Notes under the pieces: model-generated
Seen by the model: only the letters and a program-made list of their open reading frames with translations
Told to the model about the DNA's origin: nothing
Databases searched by the model: none
Translations under genes and position numbers: made by a program
Shown here: positions 1 through 27,800 of the stretch, one piece after another
Layout: each line of letters starts with the position of its first letter
How positions within the stretch are numbered: the stretch's first letter is position 1
NCBI RefSeq assembly: GCF_932526225.1
Contig: NC_064035.1
Coordinates: forward strand, 6,013,501 to 6,077,500
Direction: 5' to 3'
Length of the DNA stretch: 64,000 nt
DNA from: Nematostella vectensis
Taxonomy: Eukaryota; Cnidaria; Anthozoa; Actiniaria; Edwardsiidae

Positions 1-111
1 TGTCTTTCAATATTGATGGGAAACAATAAAAAAGGTGTGGCTGGCAACAGCTCATGTCTTCTTTGTAAATATAAATGTGTTTACCCTTGATAAATAGATT
101 TTTCTTTTCAG

Positions 112-286
112 TCCAGCGAGATTGAGTCCACTCATGGTAGCATCAGTCCAGTTGCTTTGGTACAGTATGACATTTGATGAATTAGTTTGTTGTTTGATTA
201 AGCACACTGTGAAGCACACTTCTGATTTTAATATTTCCATCAAGGCAACTGATGAAGATGCTGGCACTTGGAGGGTGTTCCCTCAG
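112..286 (+). CDS. Internal exon of an unidentified gene
   Basis: A pyrimidine-rich acceptor ends at 111 and a donor GT starts at 287. The only open frame (codons from 113) reads without stops across the exon and ends in phase 0. The peptide includes the stretches MVASVQLLWYSMTFDELV and SIKATDEDAGTWRVFPQ, with normal composition for a folded protein. I do not recognise the family. It may belong to a gene starting upstream of the window, and it is phase-compatible with the exon at 1555-1668. Confidence 0.5.
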
Positions 287-1554
287 GTTGACTTGCTCAT
301 TCTAGGTATGACAAGTAACTATGCATTTCCTGGAATATTAGACCATGGCTTCCATTGGTCCATAAAAAGTCTGTTTAATAATGGTTTTAAAATGTCAAAT
401 TTTTCTCAAATTCCAGATGAATATTTAGGGTTTCTAGCAAGGATTATACTTTGATTTATTTATTTTGGTTGTTACTGATGAAGTGTTATACTTGTGCTAA
501 ATGGATATTTCTTTCTCAGTTTATGCTGTTACTATACTTTAACAATTTTCTGGGCACTTTGTTAAATAAAGATGCAGCAAACGAGTTGGGTAGGGGCATG
601 TACCTGTGAGCAATGCTCTTTATAGTATCTTTTTTACACATCTTCACCTTTGGCACTTACCCTCCTCTTTAGATCTGCTACTGCAAATAACAATGCCATT
701 AATTGCTCTCAATGAATACCAAGATGCAATGCTAAGAGGTTGATCTTGTATGTATTTTAGTGCAACAACCACAAACTGGTCTTAATGTCATGAGAAAAGC
801 TCTGAGTTCATCCAATTTCATTAGAAGTGATGGAAAGGCAGTATTCATGTACACACAAAATGATTATCCTTTTATTAACAAGGTATTCAAACCATTGTTT
901 CATTGGCTTTTCAATGTTTAAAACGTAACCAATAATTATTGTTATGCTGTCAATCATGATGATGGTGTTGTCAATCATGTTGGTGGACTTGACATTCATG
1001 GTGATTATGTTGTCAATCATGGTGATTATGTTGTCAATCATGGTGGTAATGTTGTCAATCATGTTGATGTTGTTGTCTAAGATACTGATTATGTTGTCAA
1101 TCATGGTGATTATGTTGTCAATTATGGTGGTAATGTTGTCAATCATGTTGATGTTGTTGTCTAAGATACTGATTATGTTGTCAATCATGGTGATAGTGTT
1201 GTCAATTGTAGTTATTGTGATGTCAATCATTGTGATGCTGTTGACAGTCATTGTGTTGAGTTTGCCAATCGTGATCTTGTTGGTTTTAATAAGTTGTCTA
1301 ATTAGCAATCATTATTATTTGTATCATCTGCTTTAGCTCCAGAAAAATAATTTTGTTGTGAACCAATTGACTCCCCCATCGTTCTACCAAGATAACACCA
1401 TGCTCAGAGCTACACAGTTTTGCTCGGAGCTGACCAGAACAGAACAGGATGGAGAGGTATACAGTACGGCTCTCAAACACATTACCCACTGCTCGCAAAA
1501 CTTTAGGGTGACTGTTTTATCATAACTTATTTGCTTTTTAATCATCGCTTCCAG
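287..1554. other. Intron-like gap with one minisatellite
   Basis: No exon I can support lies here. The stretch is AT-rich and holds the array at 945-1262. Open frames inside it are translations of that array. Confidence 0.5.
945..1262. repeat. Minisatellite, about 21-24 bp unit
   Basis: Around 14 units built on TTGTCAATCATGGTGATTATG-like pieces (core TTGTCAATCATGGTGAT), with a higher-order block that includes TTGTCTAAGATACTGAT and is repeated. Both strands are open in one frame only because the unit is near a multiple of three. Confidence 0.85.
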
Positions 1555-1668
1555 GCCTCATCCTTAGCACTCCACCACAGGAGTCCCGAACCTGAATTAC
1601 AAGCCCCACTTCCCGCCAAAACTCCTCAGTATGCTGTGTTTCACCCACCTGTCCCAGTCTCCTCGCAC
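1555..1668 (+). CDS. Probable exon, proline-rich, gene assignment open
   Basis: Acceptor CCAG ends at 1554, donor GTGAGT starts at 1669, and 38 codons in phase 0 lie between them (ends PPVPVSSH). It is phase-compatible both with the exon at 112-286 and with the first recognised GTPBP10 exon if that starts at 1865. It could therefore be an N-terminal GTPBP10 exon, part of the upstream gene, or a read-through model. If not spliced, the frame closes at 1750. Confidence 0.4.
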
Positions 1669-1864
1669 GTGAGTCTGGGTGCAATTCTATTCACGTATTA
1701 CATTCCATTTCAATTCTGGTGGGTAATTCTAGACAAAAAAAATGAAAGTTAATACAGAAAATTCCATTCTGGAATGAACGAAAAAGGAAGTGTTTAGAAC
1801 CTTTTTGTGATATAAGAAACATATTGTCTAAAACTCATCCATAGCTGACATGCATCTATTTTAG

Positions 1865-4800
1865 ATTTCAGAGCGAGGCAGGCTTTGTGACCACGCTCGG
1901 TTGTATGTCCGTGGGGGGTCTGGCGGCCAGGGTTCTATGGCGCATGCGGGAATGGGCGGAGATGGTGGTGACGTCATTCTGGAGTGCCGCGATGGAGCCA
2001 GTCTACAACCTTTCACTTTGCGGGAAAATCGACGATTCACTGCGGGTCGCGGGACTCATTACTCGTGAGTGCGGGACTGACTACTCGTGAGTGTGGGTAA
2101 CGGGACTCGTTTCTCGTGAGTGCGGGTCACACGACTCGTTACTCGTGAGTGCGCGTCACAGGACTCATTACTCGTGAGTGCGGGTCACAGTACTAATTAC
2201 TCGTGAGTGCGGGTCACAGGACTCATTACTCGTGAGTGCGGGTCACGGGATTCATTACTCGTGAGTGGGGGTCACGGGCCATTTAAACTTTAAAAGGCAG
2301 GACCCGTGCAAGATTATTCTGATATGACATTTCACCCATTCGTTTAAACACGAACGCGCACTATAAAAGGGACTTGCCTTAGGTAAGCTGTCATTCGTCA
2401 TTTGACTTTAGTGAAGAACTCCGTAGAGAGAAGCTGTGATACAGTTCAAAATTGGCCGGAAACACTCCATTGAAGTAAACACAGTCTATTGTTAGCCATT
2501 TCTTAGAACAAAATGAAAAATAACGGAGGATTAGATAGGCTTTGAAGTGGTGAATTTTGCAAATTTGTTGTTTGTCCGCACGCGCACCGGAATGACGCCA
2601 TTACGAATGTGTTTAATTTCTCAATGGCAATATTTGTTCTTGTTTTGGTAGACATTTGACTCCAAACACTTTTCCGAATATGCCTGATAGTTCTTTATCA
2701 TTCTTTTGTACTTTAAAGTTGTCGAAGTTTGTCGTACGGCTTTACTTTTTGCTATGTTTTTTTTTCTGGCAGTTTCAATGAAGTCTAACTGCGAATGAAG
2801 ACGACTTGCGCGAGAGCTTGCAAAAAGGGGTGGAGCTAACCCTTATATAGCGCGCGTTCGTGTTTAAAACTTCCCGATGCACTAAATGAGCTTCCCCACT
2901 TTAAACTTTATAGCAGCCTTAAAAGGCGGAAGAGAGGTATCAGGGGACTGGATCTAGTCGTGCCAGTCCCTCCCGGTACAACTGTTACCACTGACGATGG
3001 CCGATTTATTGGCAAGCTGGAGGAGCTTGGCACCAGGCTCCTGGTAGCCCGAGGTGGCCGTGGGGGAAATCCTTCGACCGAAGACTGGGGCGGTGAGAAA
3101 GGAAACGCCTGCATTATTAGGATCGATTTGAAACTCGCCGCGGACGTAGGCCTTGTAGGGTAAAGATGAGTGATTTGGGTTCCAGCGCAATGCGGAGGGT
3201 GTATACTGCTATTATCACCATTTATCATCATCGATCATCATTATCATCACCATAATCACCATCGCCACCATCATCGCCATTACCATCACCGTCGTCAACA
3301 TCATCTTCATAATTTTAGCACCAATCAGTTCCACCATCATATTAGGACATCATTATATTAGGTCTTTTTTAAAGAATCGATGATGCAGTTTTGGCGTTTA
3401 ATACGTCTCAAGGTACACATACCCTTTATTTAGATAAGAAACAGACAAAATAAATAACCTAAAGCTTCCAATAGCGAAGAGAGATAGATGGGTTCACAGA
3501 CGAAAGACCGTTAAACAATTCACAGGAATGTGAACAGTCGTTTCCATCGCTCTTAGATGAGTCAACAGACGAAAGACCGTTAAACAATTCACAGGAATGT
3601 GAACAGTCGCTTCCATCGCTCTTTTTCGCAGTTTCCCAAATGCTGGCAAGTCCACCCTTCTTGGTATGTTAACACAAGCTGACCCTACTGTCGCTGATTA
3701 CCCCTGTAAGTATGTCCTTTGAACATCAAAAAATACGGTGTTTACAGTAAAGAGCTCAAGTCAGACCTTTTTGTTTTCACAGTGGAAGACACATGAGTAA
3801 AAAAACCTCGAAAGTTTTATACTTCATTTATCAAATTCAATAAAGAATATGGCAATAACTTACCCAAATCAGGCGATGGATGGATGCTTTCTCATTTGTA
3901 TTTTGCTTTAATGACTTCTTTCTGTCGTTTTTTTTTCTTGTAGTTACCACGCTACGACCAGTAATCGGCATGCTGGGGCAACACGACGATTCTCAGGTCT
4001 AATTCGTACCCTTCTCGACGTTTATTCGTTTGTAAAGAAACATTATTAAGCTTGTTTTTAACTGGCGATATCCCTTTGGCTTTTAGATCAGTGTGGCAGA
4101 CTTACCAGGCCTTGTAGAAGGAGCACATCTCAATCGAGGAATGGGACACAAATTTCTTAAGCACGTGGAAGGCACTAGACTTCTGGCCCTAGTGGTACGC
4201 ACGGCACTACCCCTCTTCCTTTTTTTTGTATATTGTATTTATTTTTTGTTATCAAATAAATGCAAATGAAATCTTCTTTCACTGGTATTATTATTTGGAA
4301 CACACTAAAGATAACACATATTTAAGTTCGTCTGAAACACACTCAGGATAACACATGCTCAAGTTTCTTAAAGAACACACTAAAGGTAATACATGTTCAA
4401 GTTCGTTTGTTAAATGCCGAGCTTGCCTTTCAGGTTGATGTAAACGGGTTTCAGTTGTCGAGTGCACATCCGAGGAGGACTGCATTTGAGTCATTATGTC
4501 TACTGTTGAAGGTAATGCATGTCTTGCTCACGCAAACACTGCTAAGCTGCGCTGACGTTTCGAGCAACCTTGTTCTGCACCTACCTCTACCACTACGCTG
4601 GCATTCTAGTTTTTCTGCAGCATATCTGTAGTCTTTCTGGCTATGTGTTGCTGACCGTTTGCCTTCATTCCCTGACAGGAGCTTGTTTTGTACGAGAGCA
4701 GGCTGACATACCAGCCCAAGCTCTTGATTGTGAGTAAAATGGACTGTGAACGGGCGGACTCAAAATACCAGGAATTGCTGGAGCAGCTACAAACACTTCG

Positions 4801-5386
4801 TAACCCAGGTACAGGTCCACTTTTATAACTCCACGGATATAGGAACCGAGTTTACTTTAGCTTCCAAAGGGTGGATCCAGGATTCTTTGGGAGGGAAGGG
4901 GGGGGGGGGGGGGGGGGGGCGATTGGCAAAAGGTTTCAGCTCCCCATACATTTCAGCCTACGGGAGGGGTTGGTTTATTTGCCCCCTCTTGCACCACCTC
5001 TGCCAGCGAGCTGTAGAGGTCTGCCTCAAATGTCAATTGTTTTTAAGTGGTTGTTAATGTTATTTCAGGCCCTTTAGGTTCTATAGTAATTTCTTGTAAA
5101 TAATTCATACCCTACAAAACAACAAGATGATAGGTAAACGATCTAATTTTGAGAACTAGTGAAACCTTTTATTGCTTTCCATTTACCAGGGGGACTACTA
5201 GTCGCACTCGGACAGATCTCCGCTGATTCGCCGGCCTCGCAGGAGCCGGGACTAAGGGATCTTTTGGACATGCGCAGTGTCGAGTTTGATGACGTCATAC
5301 CGATCTCTGCCTTATCAGGGGAGGGAATGGAGCGCATGCGCGAACGAATAAATGAGATGGTTCCAGGATCACAGGGAAGGAGCTGA
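1865..5386 (+). CDS. GTPBP10: GTP-binding protein 10 (Obg-family, mitochondrial), 5' end unresolved
   Basis: Exons: 1865-2064, 2917-3159, 3632-3705, 3944-3996, 4087-4194, 4434-4511, 4679-4808, 5190-5386; all junction phases agree, giving 360 residues (human protein 387). Order: glycine-rich Obg domain ([19 protein letters not shown]), then G1 GFPNAGKST, the switch I region (PFTTLRP), G3 [11 protein letters not shown]4 SKMD (instead of NKMD) and G5 ISALSGEG. The family assists late assembly of the mitochondrial large ribosomal subunit. The initiator exon is not identified: acceptors at 1864 (phase 0) and 1871 (phase 2) are both possible, and an upstream exon must supply the ATG and targeting peptide. 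Its stop is 315 bp from the stop of the convergent DHX35 gene. Confidence 0.88.
2049..2280 (+). repeat. 29-bp array of a duplicated 5' splice site
   Basis: Eight copies of ACTCRTTACTC|GTGAGT. Donor GTs lie at 2065, 2087, 2116, 2145, 2174, 2203, 2232 and 2261, so the period is 29 bp after the first step of 22. The first copy is the true exon-intron junction of GTPBP10. Continuing the reading frame past it gives TCG TGA, an immediate stop. Confidence 0.9.
2342..2870. mobile_element. MITE-like element with TATA-containing inverted ends
   Basis: The left end begins GTTTAAACACGAACGCGC and continues ACTATAAAAGG. The right end is the inverted counterpart, ending in GCGCGTTCGTGTTTAAAAC after CCTTATATAG. 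The inverted repeats are about 29 bp with a few differences and are 529 bp apart. There is no transposase frame inside. It sits in GTPBP10 intron 1. Confidence 0.65.
3217..3318. repeat. ATC/CAC trinucleotide-like microsatellite
   Basis: Impure runs of ATC, CAT and CAC triplets in GTPBP10 intron 2. The histidine-rich peptide they would encode is not a gene. Confidence 0.8.
3496..3631 (+). repeat. Two-copy 69-bp duplication abutting a 3' splice site
   Basis: The block beginning ACAGACGAAAGACCG occurs at 3496 and 3565. Each copy ends in the pyrimidine tract TTCCATCGCTCTT. The second copy runs into the real acceptor TTTCGCAG of the P-loop exon, and the first ends in a cryptic CTCTTAG. Confidence 0.8.
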
Positions 5387-5701
5387 CTTTTAAGCTTTTT
5401 TTAAATTTTGTTTTAGTATAAAACTTTCCAGCCTATTAAGGCCGAAAGGGCTGTTTACACCATGCTGGGAGGTGTGAAGTGTTTCTCCAACATTTCCTTC
5501 GTCTTTTGTTCAACCGAGCTAGCTGATGTACTGTTTGCGGGAGGTTTCAAGGAAAGAGTAGTTTGTTCACTCAGCTACGCAGTTATGTACACATTGTAAG
5601 AACATTGTATCATATGAGTGATTTTATGCCGTGTGCAATCGCTTGAAAGAAGCCATCTCTTGTCTCTCTACTGTTGCCGACAGGTGGCGAAGAGAAACGT
5701 T
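5387..5701. other. Convergent intergenic gap of GTPBP10 and DHX35
   Basis: Stop codons of the two genes face each other across 315 bp. I saw no canonical AATAAA on either strand here, so the 3' UTRs may overlap or use variant signals. Confidence 0.6.
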
Positions 5702-21650
<15,949 letters not shown>

Positions 21651-21877
21651 TTCAAGTTTATTATAACATAGGACCCAACTTAATTTCGTCCTCTTCGTCC
21701 GCCATCTTGAATCCTGTATTAGCATAACCTGCGGAGTCCTCAGTTCTAGATCCCAGGTCCTCCAGTTCTCCCCCAGTCTTTCTCTTTTTTTCTATAAATA
21801 GAAACTTTGTATTCCTTCCGATTGAACCTTCTTCAGCCAAACGGAATTCTGGAAGAAGGCCTAAAATCCGCTTCGAA
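21651..21877. promoter_or_regulatory. Divergent promoter of DHX35 and ALIX
   Basis: Only 227 bp separate the two start codons. A TATA-like CTATAAATAG lies at 21792-21801 on the ALIX strand. A CCGCCATCTTG element at 21699-21709 matches the YY1-type consensus. Shared transcription control is inferred from the layout. Confidence 0.7.
21661..21705 (-). other. Upstream ORF before DHX35 (14 codons)
   Basis: ATG GCG GAC starts at 21705 and runs MADEEDEIKLGPML to a stop at 21663-21661, ten bases ahead of the DHX35 ATG at 21650. If transcription begins upstream of it, ribosomes would meet it first. Its ATG overlaps the YY1-like site. Confidence 0.5.
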
Positions 21878-24800
21878 ATGGCGGGTTGGATTGTTATTCC
21901 CTGCAAGAGATCTGAGGCAGTCGATTTTAAAAAGCCTCTGGAAAAGTTTATCAAGAATACGTTTTCAGAAGATGTTCTGAAGGAGAACTCGGATGCCATT
22001 TCTGATTTGAACAAACTTCGTAATTCGGCGGTTATGCAAACGCCTGACAAACATGAGTCCGCCTTGGAGCCTCTTCTCCGGTAAGATCGCCTGCCATCTT
22101 ATGATGGTTTTCTTGTCAGTGCATTAGGCTCTAGCAAAACCAATTGTCCAGGTGTTAACTATCCTCTCTCGAGATATAACACCCTCCTCATTCCACTTTT
22201 GACTAGTTGTTGAAGCTACTTGCAAAAGTCTCACCATAAAACCAAATAAACCTTTCCGTATATATAGTTTTAATACGTTTTTTTTTTGGCAAAATTGCAC
22301 TTATTCCGAGGGGTCCAAAATTTAAGATGACGTTAGTTTTGATCTGACAGTGTTTGACGTCATTATGTGTGCATGCATATACAGAGCATATATATTTACC
22401 TACTTAATTTATTGAATTAATAAAACGCGAGAAAATAAATTAAAACATCCTTGGAAACCTAAAATTTCATTCGAGAGAAAAATAAACCTCTGGGAAACTC
22501 ATAGCGAGGAACTAACTTGGTTAAAAAGCTGTGAAACTGGCTGAGAGCGGCACATTGGGGCCCTTGGGGATTACACATGACAAAAGTTGTCATTGATCCA
22601 AAAAAACACAGTGGGGAATCTTCCATGCTAGATCTAAATGCTGGGTGCCCTCGATATTTTGTTGTTTAGATCATCGAATGTGAAGCTGCTTACACTGCAA
22701 GCCATGTTTTTGGCCAACCGATGCTGGTTATGCAAATTTGTGGTCCATTCTTCAGAGCGTGTGCCTGTGATTGGTCAACCTCGGGTGATCAATCATTTCT
22801 TCCTATCCCACTTAAAATAATAAGCCCAATTAGAGTTAAACAATGCGGGGAAAAATTGTGTCCAAGTCCATGTCATTGGACTAAAATCCGCCAGGAGTCA
22901 ATTGTTCCCCAAACAAAACTCTGAATCTTATTCTCTGATTGTCTAAGAATGGTACAAGCCAAAATAGCAAAGAAATCTCTCAAAGACACAGTACTCCAGT
23001 CTATGGTGGCATAAGCTTATCACCATTTTCTTAGTTTCAAAATCCAAAGAAAGCCATTGCCTCAAATATTTATTGATTGATAGTTTTGTAAAATATAGCA
23101 AGTTTGTACACCACTTTTTCCCTTGAAATATTCTTAAACTCTGATTGGGCTTATAGGAGACAAACAGGCATATATATAGTACAGTGTCCTTTACCAGGGC
23201 CATAAGTTTAAACTATATACCATTGAATTTGAAAAACTGTAAACTGAAGTGTTGTGAATGTTTCACATGATTGATAAAACTGATAACATTGAAACAAATT
23301 TGTATTTTCCAGTTATTATGACCAACTTGTGGCTATTGAGGGGAAGCTACCAATAAACGAATCCCAGGTAACAAGACAAACCCACAATCAGGTGTCTAAT
23401 TTTCATTACAGAATAGAAGGGAGGGACAGTACCATTCATAGTAACATAAGAAACTACTAATAATATGTACTATTTTATATATACAACTCCAAACTGTTTA
23501 GAGAGTGATGCTACAGCTCAGTGGTACTGTATGGGCTTTTCTTTTAAGCTAGAGGACAAGGGACCTTGTTCATGTCCAGATGGGATTTTTCACTGCCTCT
23601 CTACATTTGGGACTGTAAACCCAAAGAAGGATAATATTAATTTGAAGGTCCCATCTCTCACCACCCTTTATTAAGCTGTATATTTGTGGATATAAAAGGA
23701 TGCTGGCCTGTATTACCACCTTCAGTGATGGTGCATAAACACAACTCACACAAATGGTTGTAAACTGCATCTTTTATTTTGATTTGTTTTCCTTAGATAC
23801 GGGTCTCATTTACATGGTTTGACTGTTTCGATAAGGGCTCTCTGTTTGGTTATAAAAAAGCAAGTAAGTACTGAGAAGTTTTTACTTATTCTCCTTTCCA
23901 TACAGTATTGATAAATATTTTCTTATCCTGTTTCAGGCCTTGCAACAAGTGCATATGAACGTCTTTGCCTTCTTTTCAATATTGGTGCCCTTGAAAGCCA
24001 GATTGCTAGCGCTCAAAATTTACAGACAGATGATGGATTAAAGCTGGCAGCAAAAATGTTTCAGGTAGTAAACTAGTATAATTAAGATTAATTTTGTGTA
24101 ATCAACAATTTTCCAGTTAAAAAAAAAACGGTTAATTATGTTGGAGAACAGCTTAAATATGAGGTTCTGCTATTAAAGGGAAATCTCTTCCCACCCCTGG
24201 GCTCAAAAACAACCAGTAGTCAATCTGCGATTTATGCAGATACGTTAGATTATGAATAGCGCAAAATTTAAAATTGTACACCGAAAGCGGTAGTGAACAG
24301 CAAATCACTAATTTATCAATCTCTTGACACAACTGTCTTTTTACCTGTTTAATTCCAACCGAGTGAGGCTCAGGGATAAGCAATTTTACCAGAGACTTGT
24401 TATTTGTGACCGCTAGCTTGGCAGTGTCATGGTTATAATGGCAAATTTGAGCCCGGGAGTGGGAGGAGCTTTCCCTTTTATAGCGGAAATTGAGAAATTG
24501 ACCCCTTTAGAATAGCACCCCCCTGCTATATATCAGGCTGCTTGCAATACTTACCCATCCATATTTAGTGTTTATCAGCAATCAACTTTTTTTTTAATAG
24601 GGCACAATACAAAGGGAAAAAAATCCTGACTCTTTGATAAGCTGGAAATGGTTTTAAATAATAATGTTTATATTTTGGAAATTTTGCATTTGTGTGAAAT
24701 ATATATTTTATTGATTACTCTTCTCGATTCCTCTTCCCTGAGAGTCAGGATTCTGCAGACCCCCCCCCCTGATTTGCCTGTGCCTCGCACTACTGTTTTC

Positions 24801-27800
24801 CAGATTTGATTCCTGGTTCTGACATGACTTGAGTTAATTTGTTCTTGCATTTGGCCCTAGAGTCTACCATGTATGTTCTTGTAATTCAATATTCCAGCTG
24901 GAATGGAGGATTTGCTTTCCAAACTCATATTCTCTTTGACAGAGTGCTAGTGGCTGTTTCAACCTGTTAAAGGATTCAGTCTATGCCCAGCTTCACCAAG
25001 TCCCTACACCAGACATGTCTGTCGAGATGTTGAATGCCCTTGGCTCAATCATGCTGGCTCAAGGGCAGGAGAGTATCTGGTTTAAAACTGAGCATGGTAA
25101 GTGAGCCGGTAAAATGATATTCAGTAATTACTAACCAAATATATGAATTACATTTTTTCTTATTTATATAACATAGGAAATATTCAAATGATGCAATAGG
25201 AAGATGGTTTAACAACATTCACTTGAATCCTTGCTTATAGTAAAAAGTTGAAAAAAAAAATGCAAACCTTTTTCCCTTCTTGAACTATTTAAATCTACAA
25301 TGTTGATTGAAATTAAAGTCTGTCTGTTTTTGGATGTAGTAGAAATGTTCCGTCCTCTTGTCTGAAAATGTGAACAAAAAATTCCTGTTATTAAAGTTTC
25401 ATTTTATTTGATTCATTTGATTGTCTCTTCATGTCATTTTTCTAGACAAAATGAAAGATGGTATAATTGCAAAGGTTGCAGCACAACTTTCCGATTTCTA
25501 CAATGAAGCCAACCAAGCATGTCAGGTCCAGACAGTTAAGCAACAGTTGGAAAAGGTTAGTTTTAACCTGCATTACACTACAGTTAGTACATATGTTCAA
25601 AGTGTCATTTATAAACCATTTATAACATTTGCATCCATTCGCTAATGACCTGGTTACTGCATTATAAGTTTGCAAAATGATCAACTGTCACTTGTGAAAA
25701 GAGAAGGAACACTTACAGATTTTCCCTTATAATGCAATTAGTTTTAAACCAACTTGTTTTAACAGTCATTTATCTTTCATTTTACTGGACCCGATGATAA
25801 CATTGATTTTACTTTAAGACAAAAAAAGTAATTATCAGGCTAGTAACTGAGCATGTTGTTTCTAATGTTTAGGAGTGGACGGCAGTTCTTGGAGCCAAGC
25901 AAAAGTACTTTAAGGCCATATCTCAATACCATCAAGCCACTGTTGCCATGGAAAAGGGAAAATATGGAGAAAATGTTGCTAGACTTAAGGTACGTCAAAT
26001 GTGCATTGTCTGTTGGAATTTTGAATTTTGTCCATAGCTTTAGTACATAGGATGGCTTGTCTTAGTGTACTTACACCTCATAGTGGCTTTGCTGGAGTGT
26101 TTGGCTGGATGGTTCTAGTTTCTACTAGTTGCCTTAGATTCCACATCTTAGCTTAACTGCATTACTTAAAAACGTGTGTGACTTAACTGCATGATTTAAC
26201 TATCTTTAGTCTATTTCCCATTTCAGTTGGCAAATCAGTTAGTTGGTGAAGCAGCCAAAGAAAGCATGGGGATGTTTGACACAAAGGTAATGTATTTAGA
26301 AATCTCATATTGAATACAGTAGTTAATAAATTGAGATAATTGTTTATCACAGCACTAACTAACCATTCTGCTTCCTTGATAACTAGACCTGGGTGGACCG
26401 CATCAAGCGAGGATTTGTTGAGGCAGAAAAGGATAACAACTTAATCTACCATGACATGATTCCTAGTGTTGACACTCTAGCCGTGATTGGCCGTGCATCT
26501 CTGGCCAAGTCCCTGCCCCTATCAAAGCCAGCTTCAATCAACTTCATAGACATGTTCACCAAGCTGGTACCAATGGCGGTCCATGGAGCACTGACTGCAT
26601 ACGAGAACCGTAAGGCTGAGATTATCAACTTTGAAGTTGGGCGGTTAAGAGAGGGGACACAACTAATCAACAGGTACTTGAAAAAAACACTATTTTAACT
26701 GTTATTTTGAGATGGTTTGAATCGTTTGATTATAAAATTTGTTGTTTGTTTGTAAATCCAATTCTTCATGCTACTGTATAACATCTACTCCACTAGGTAA
26801 TTTGATAATGATGGTGCATATATCAACTTATATATCAACTTATATAACATATATCAACCAAAATGTGTGAAGTTGGCACACACCTCGACCCAGACACCAA
26901 TCTTGAGCTTGTTACTGCTCAGTATCTTGGCATCACTAAACTTGCATCAACTTGTTATTGCAGCATTACTAAACTTGCTTAAACTTGTTATTGCAGCATT
27001 ACTAAACTTGCTTAAACTTGTTATTGCAGCATTACTAAACTTGCTTAAACTTGTTATTGCAGCATCACTAAACTTGCTACAAATTGTTTTTGCAGCATCT
27101 TGGCATCACTAAACTTGCCAGCAGCAATAGAAGACCTATCAGGGGACAAGGTGCCCAAGTCAGTTCTGGAGAAGGCTGCCACTGTGAAGGAGAGGGGAGG
27201 TGTGAACACTATAGACTCGCTGATGCAAGATCTCCCGGAGCTATTGCAGCGCAACCGTGAAATTCTTGATGAGGTATGACATGTACCAATGTTATGCAAA
27301 CAGCGCAACCTTGAAGATCTTGATTAGGTCTTCAAGCCCAAGCAGTCATCAGTATCATTTATTGAGAAAAAAACACACCGTATTGAACTAGGGTGCAATT
27401 CTTGCACCTACTTTACTGGATCCTTGAGCATGTAATATGAAGACTCACCCAAGGTAAACCCTAGTACTTGGGGTAAGCATGTAATACTGTATGTAGACTT
27501 ACCCAAGGTTAACCCTAGTACTGGGGGTAAGCATGTAATACTGTATGTAGACTTACCCAAGGTTAACCCTAGTACTGGGGGTAAGCATGTAATACTGTAT
27601 GTAGACTTACCCAAGGTTAACCCTAGTACTGGGGGTAAGCATGTATTATTGTATGTAGACTTACCCAAGGTTAACCCTAGTACTGGGGGTAAGCATGTAA
27701 TACTGTATGTAGACTTACCCAAGGTTAACCCTAGTACTGGGGGTAAGCATGTAATATTGTATGTAGACTTACCCAAGGTAAACCCTAGTACTGGGGGTGA

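Noticed and set aside
21661-22050. 129-codon - strand frame across ALIX exon 1
   Set aside because: Antisense shadow of ALIX exon 1 extended into the promoter; only its last 14 codons are of interest, as an upstream ORF of DHX35.
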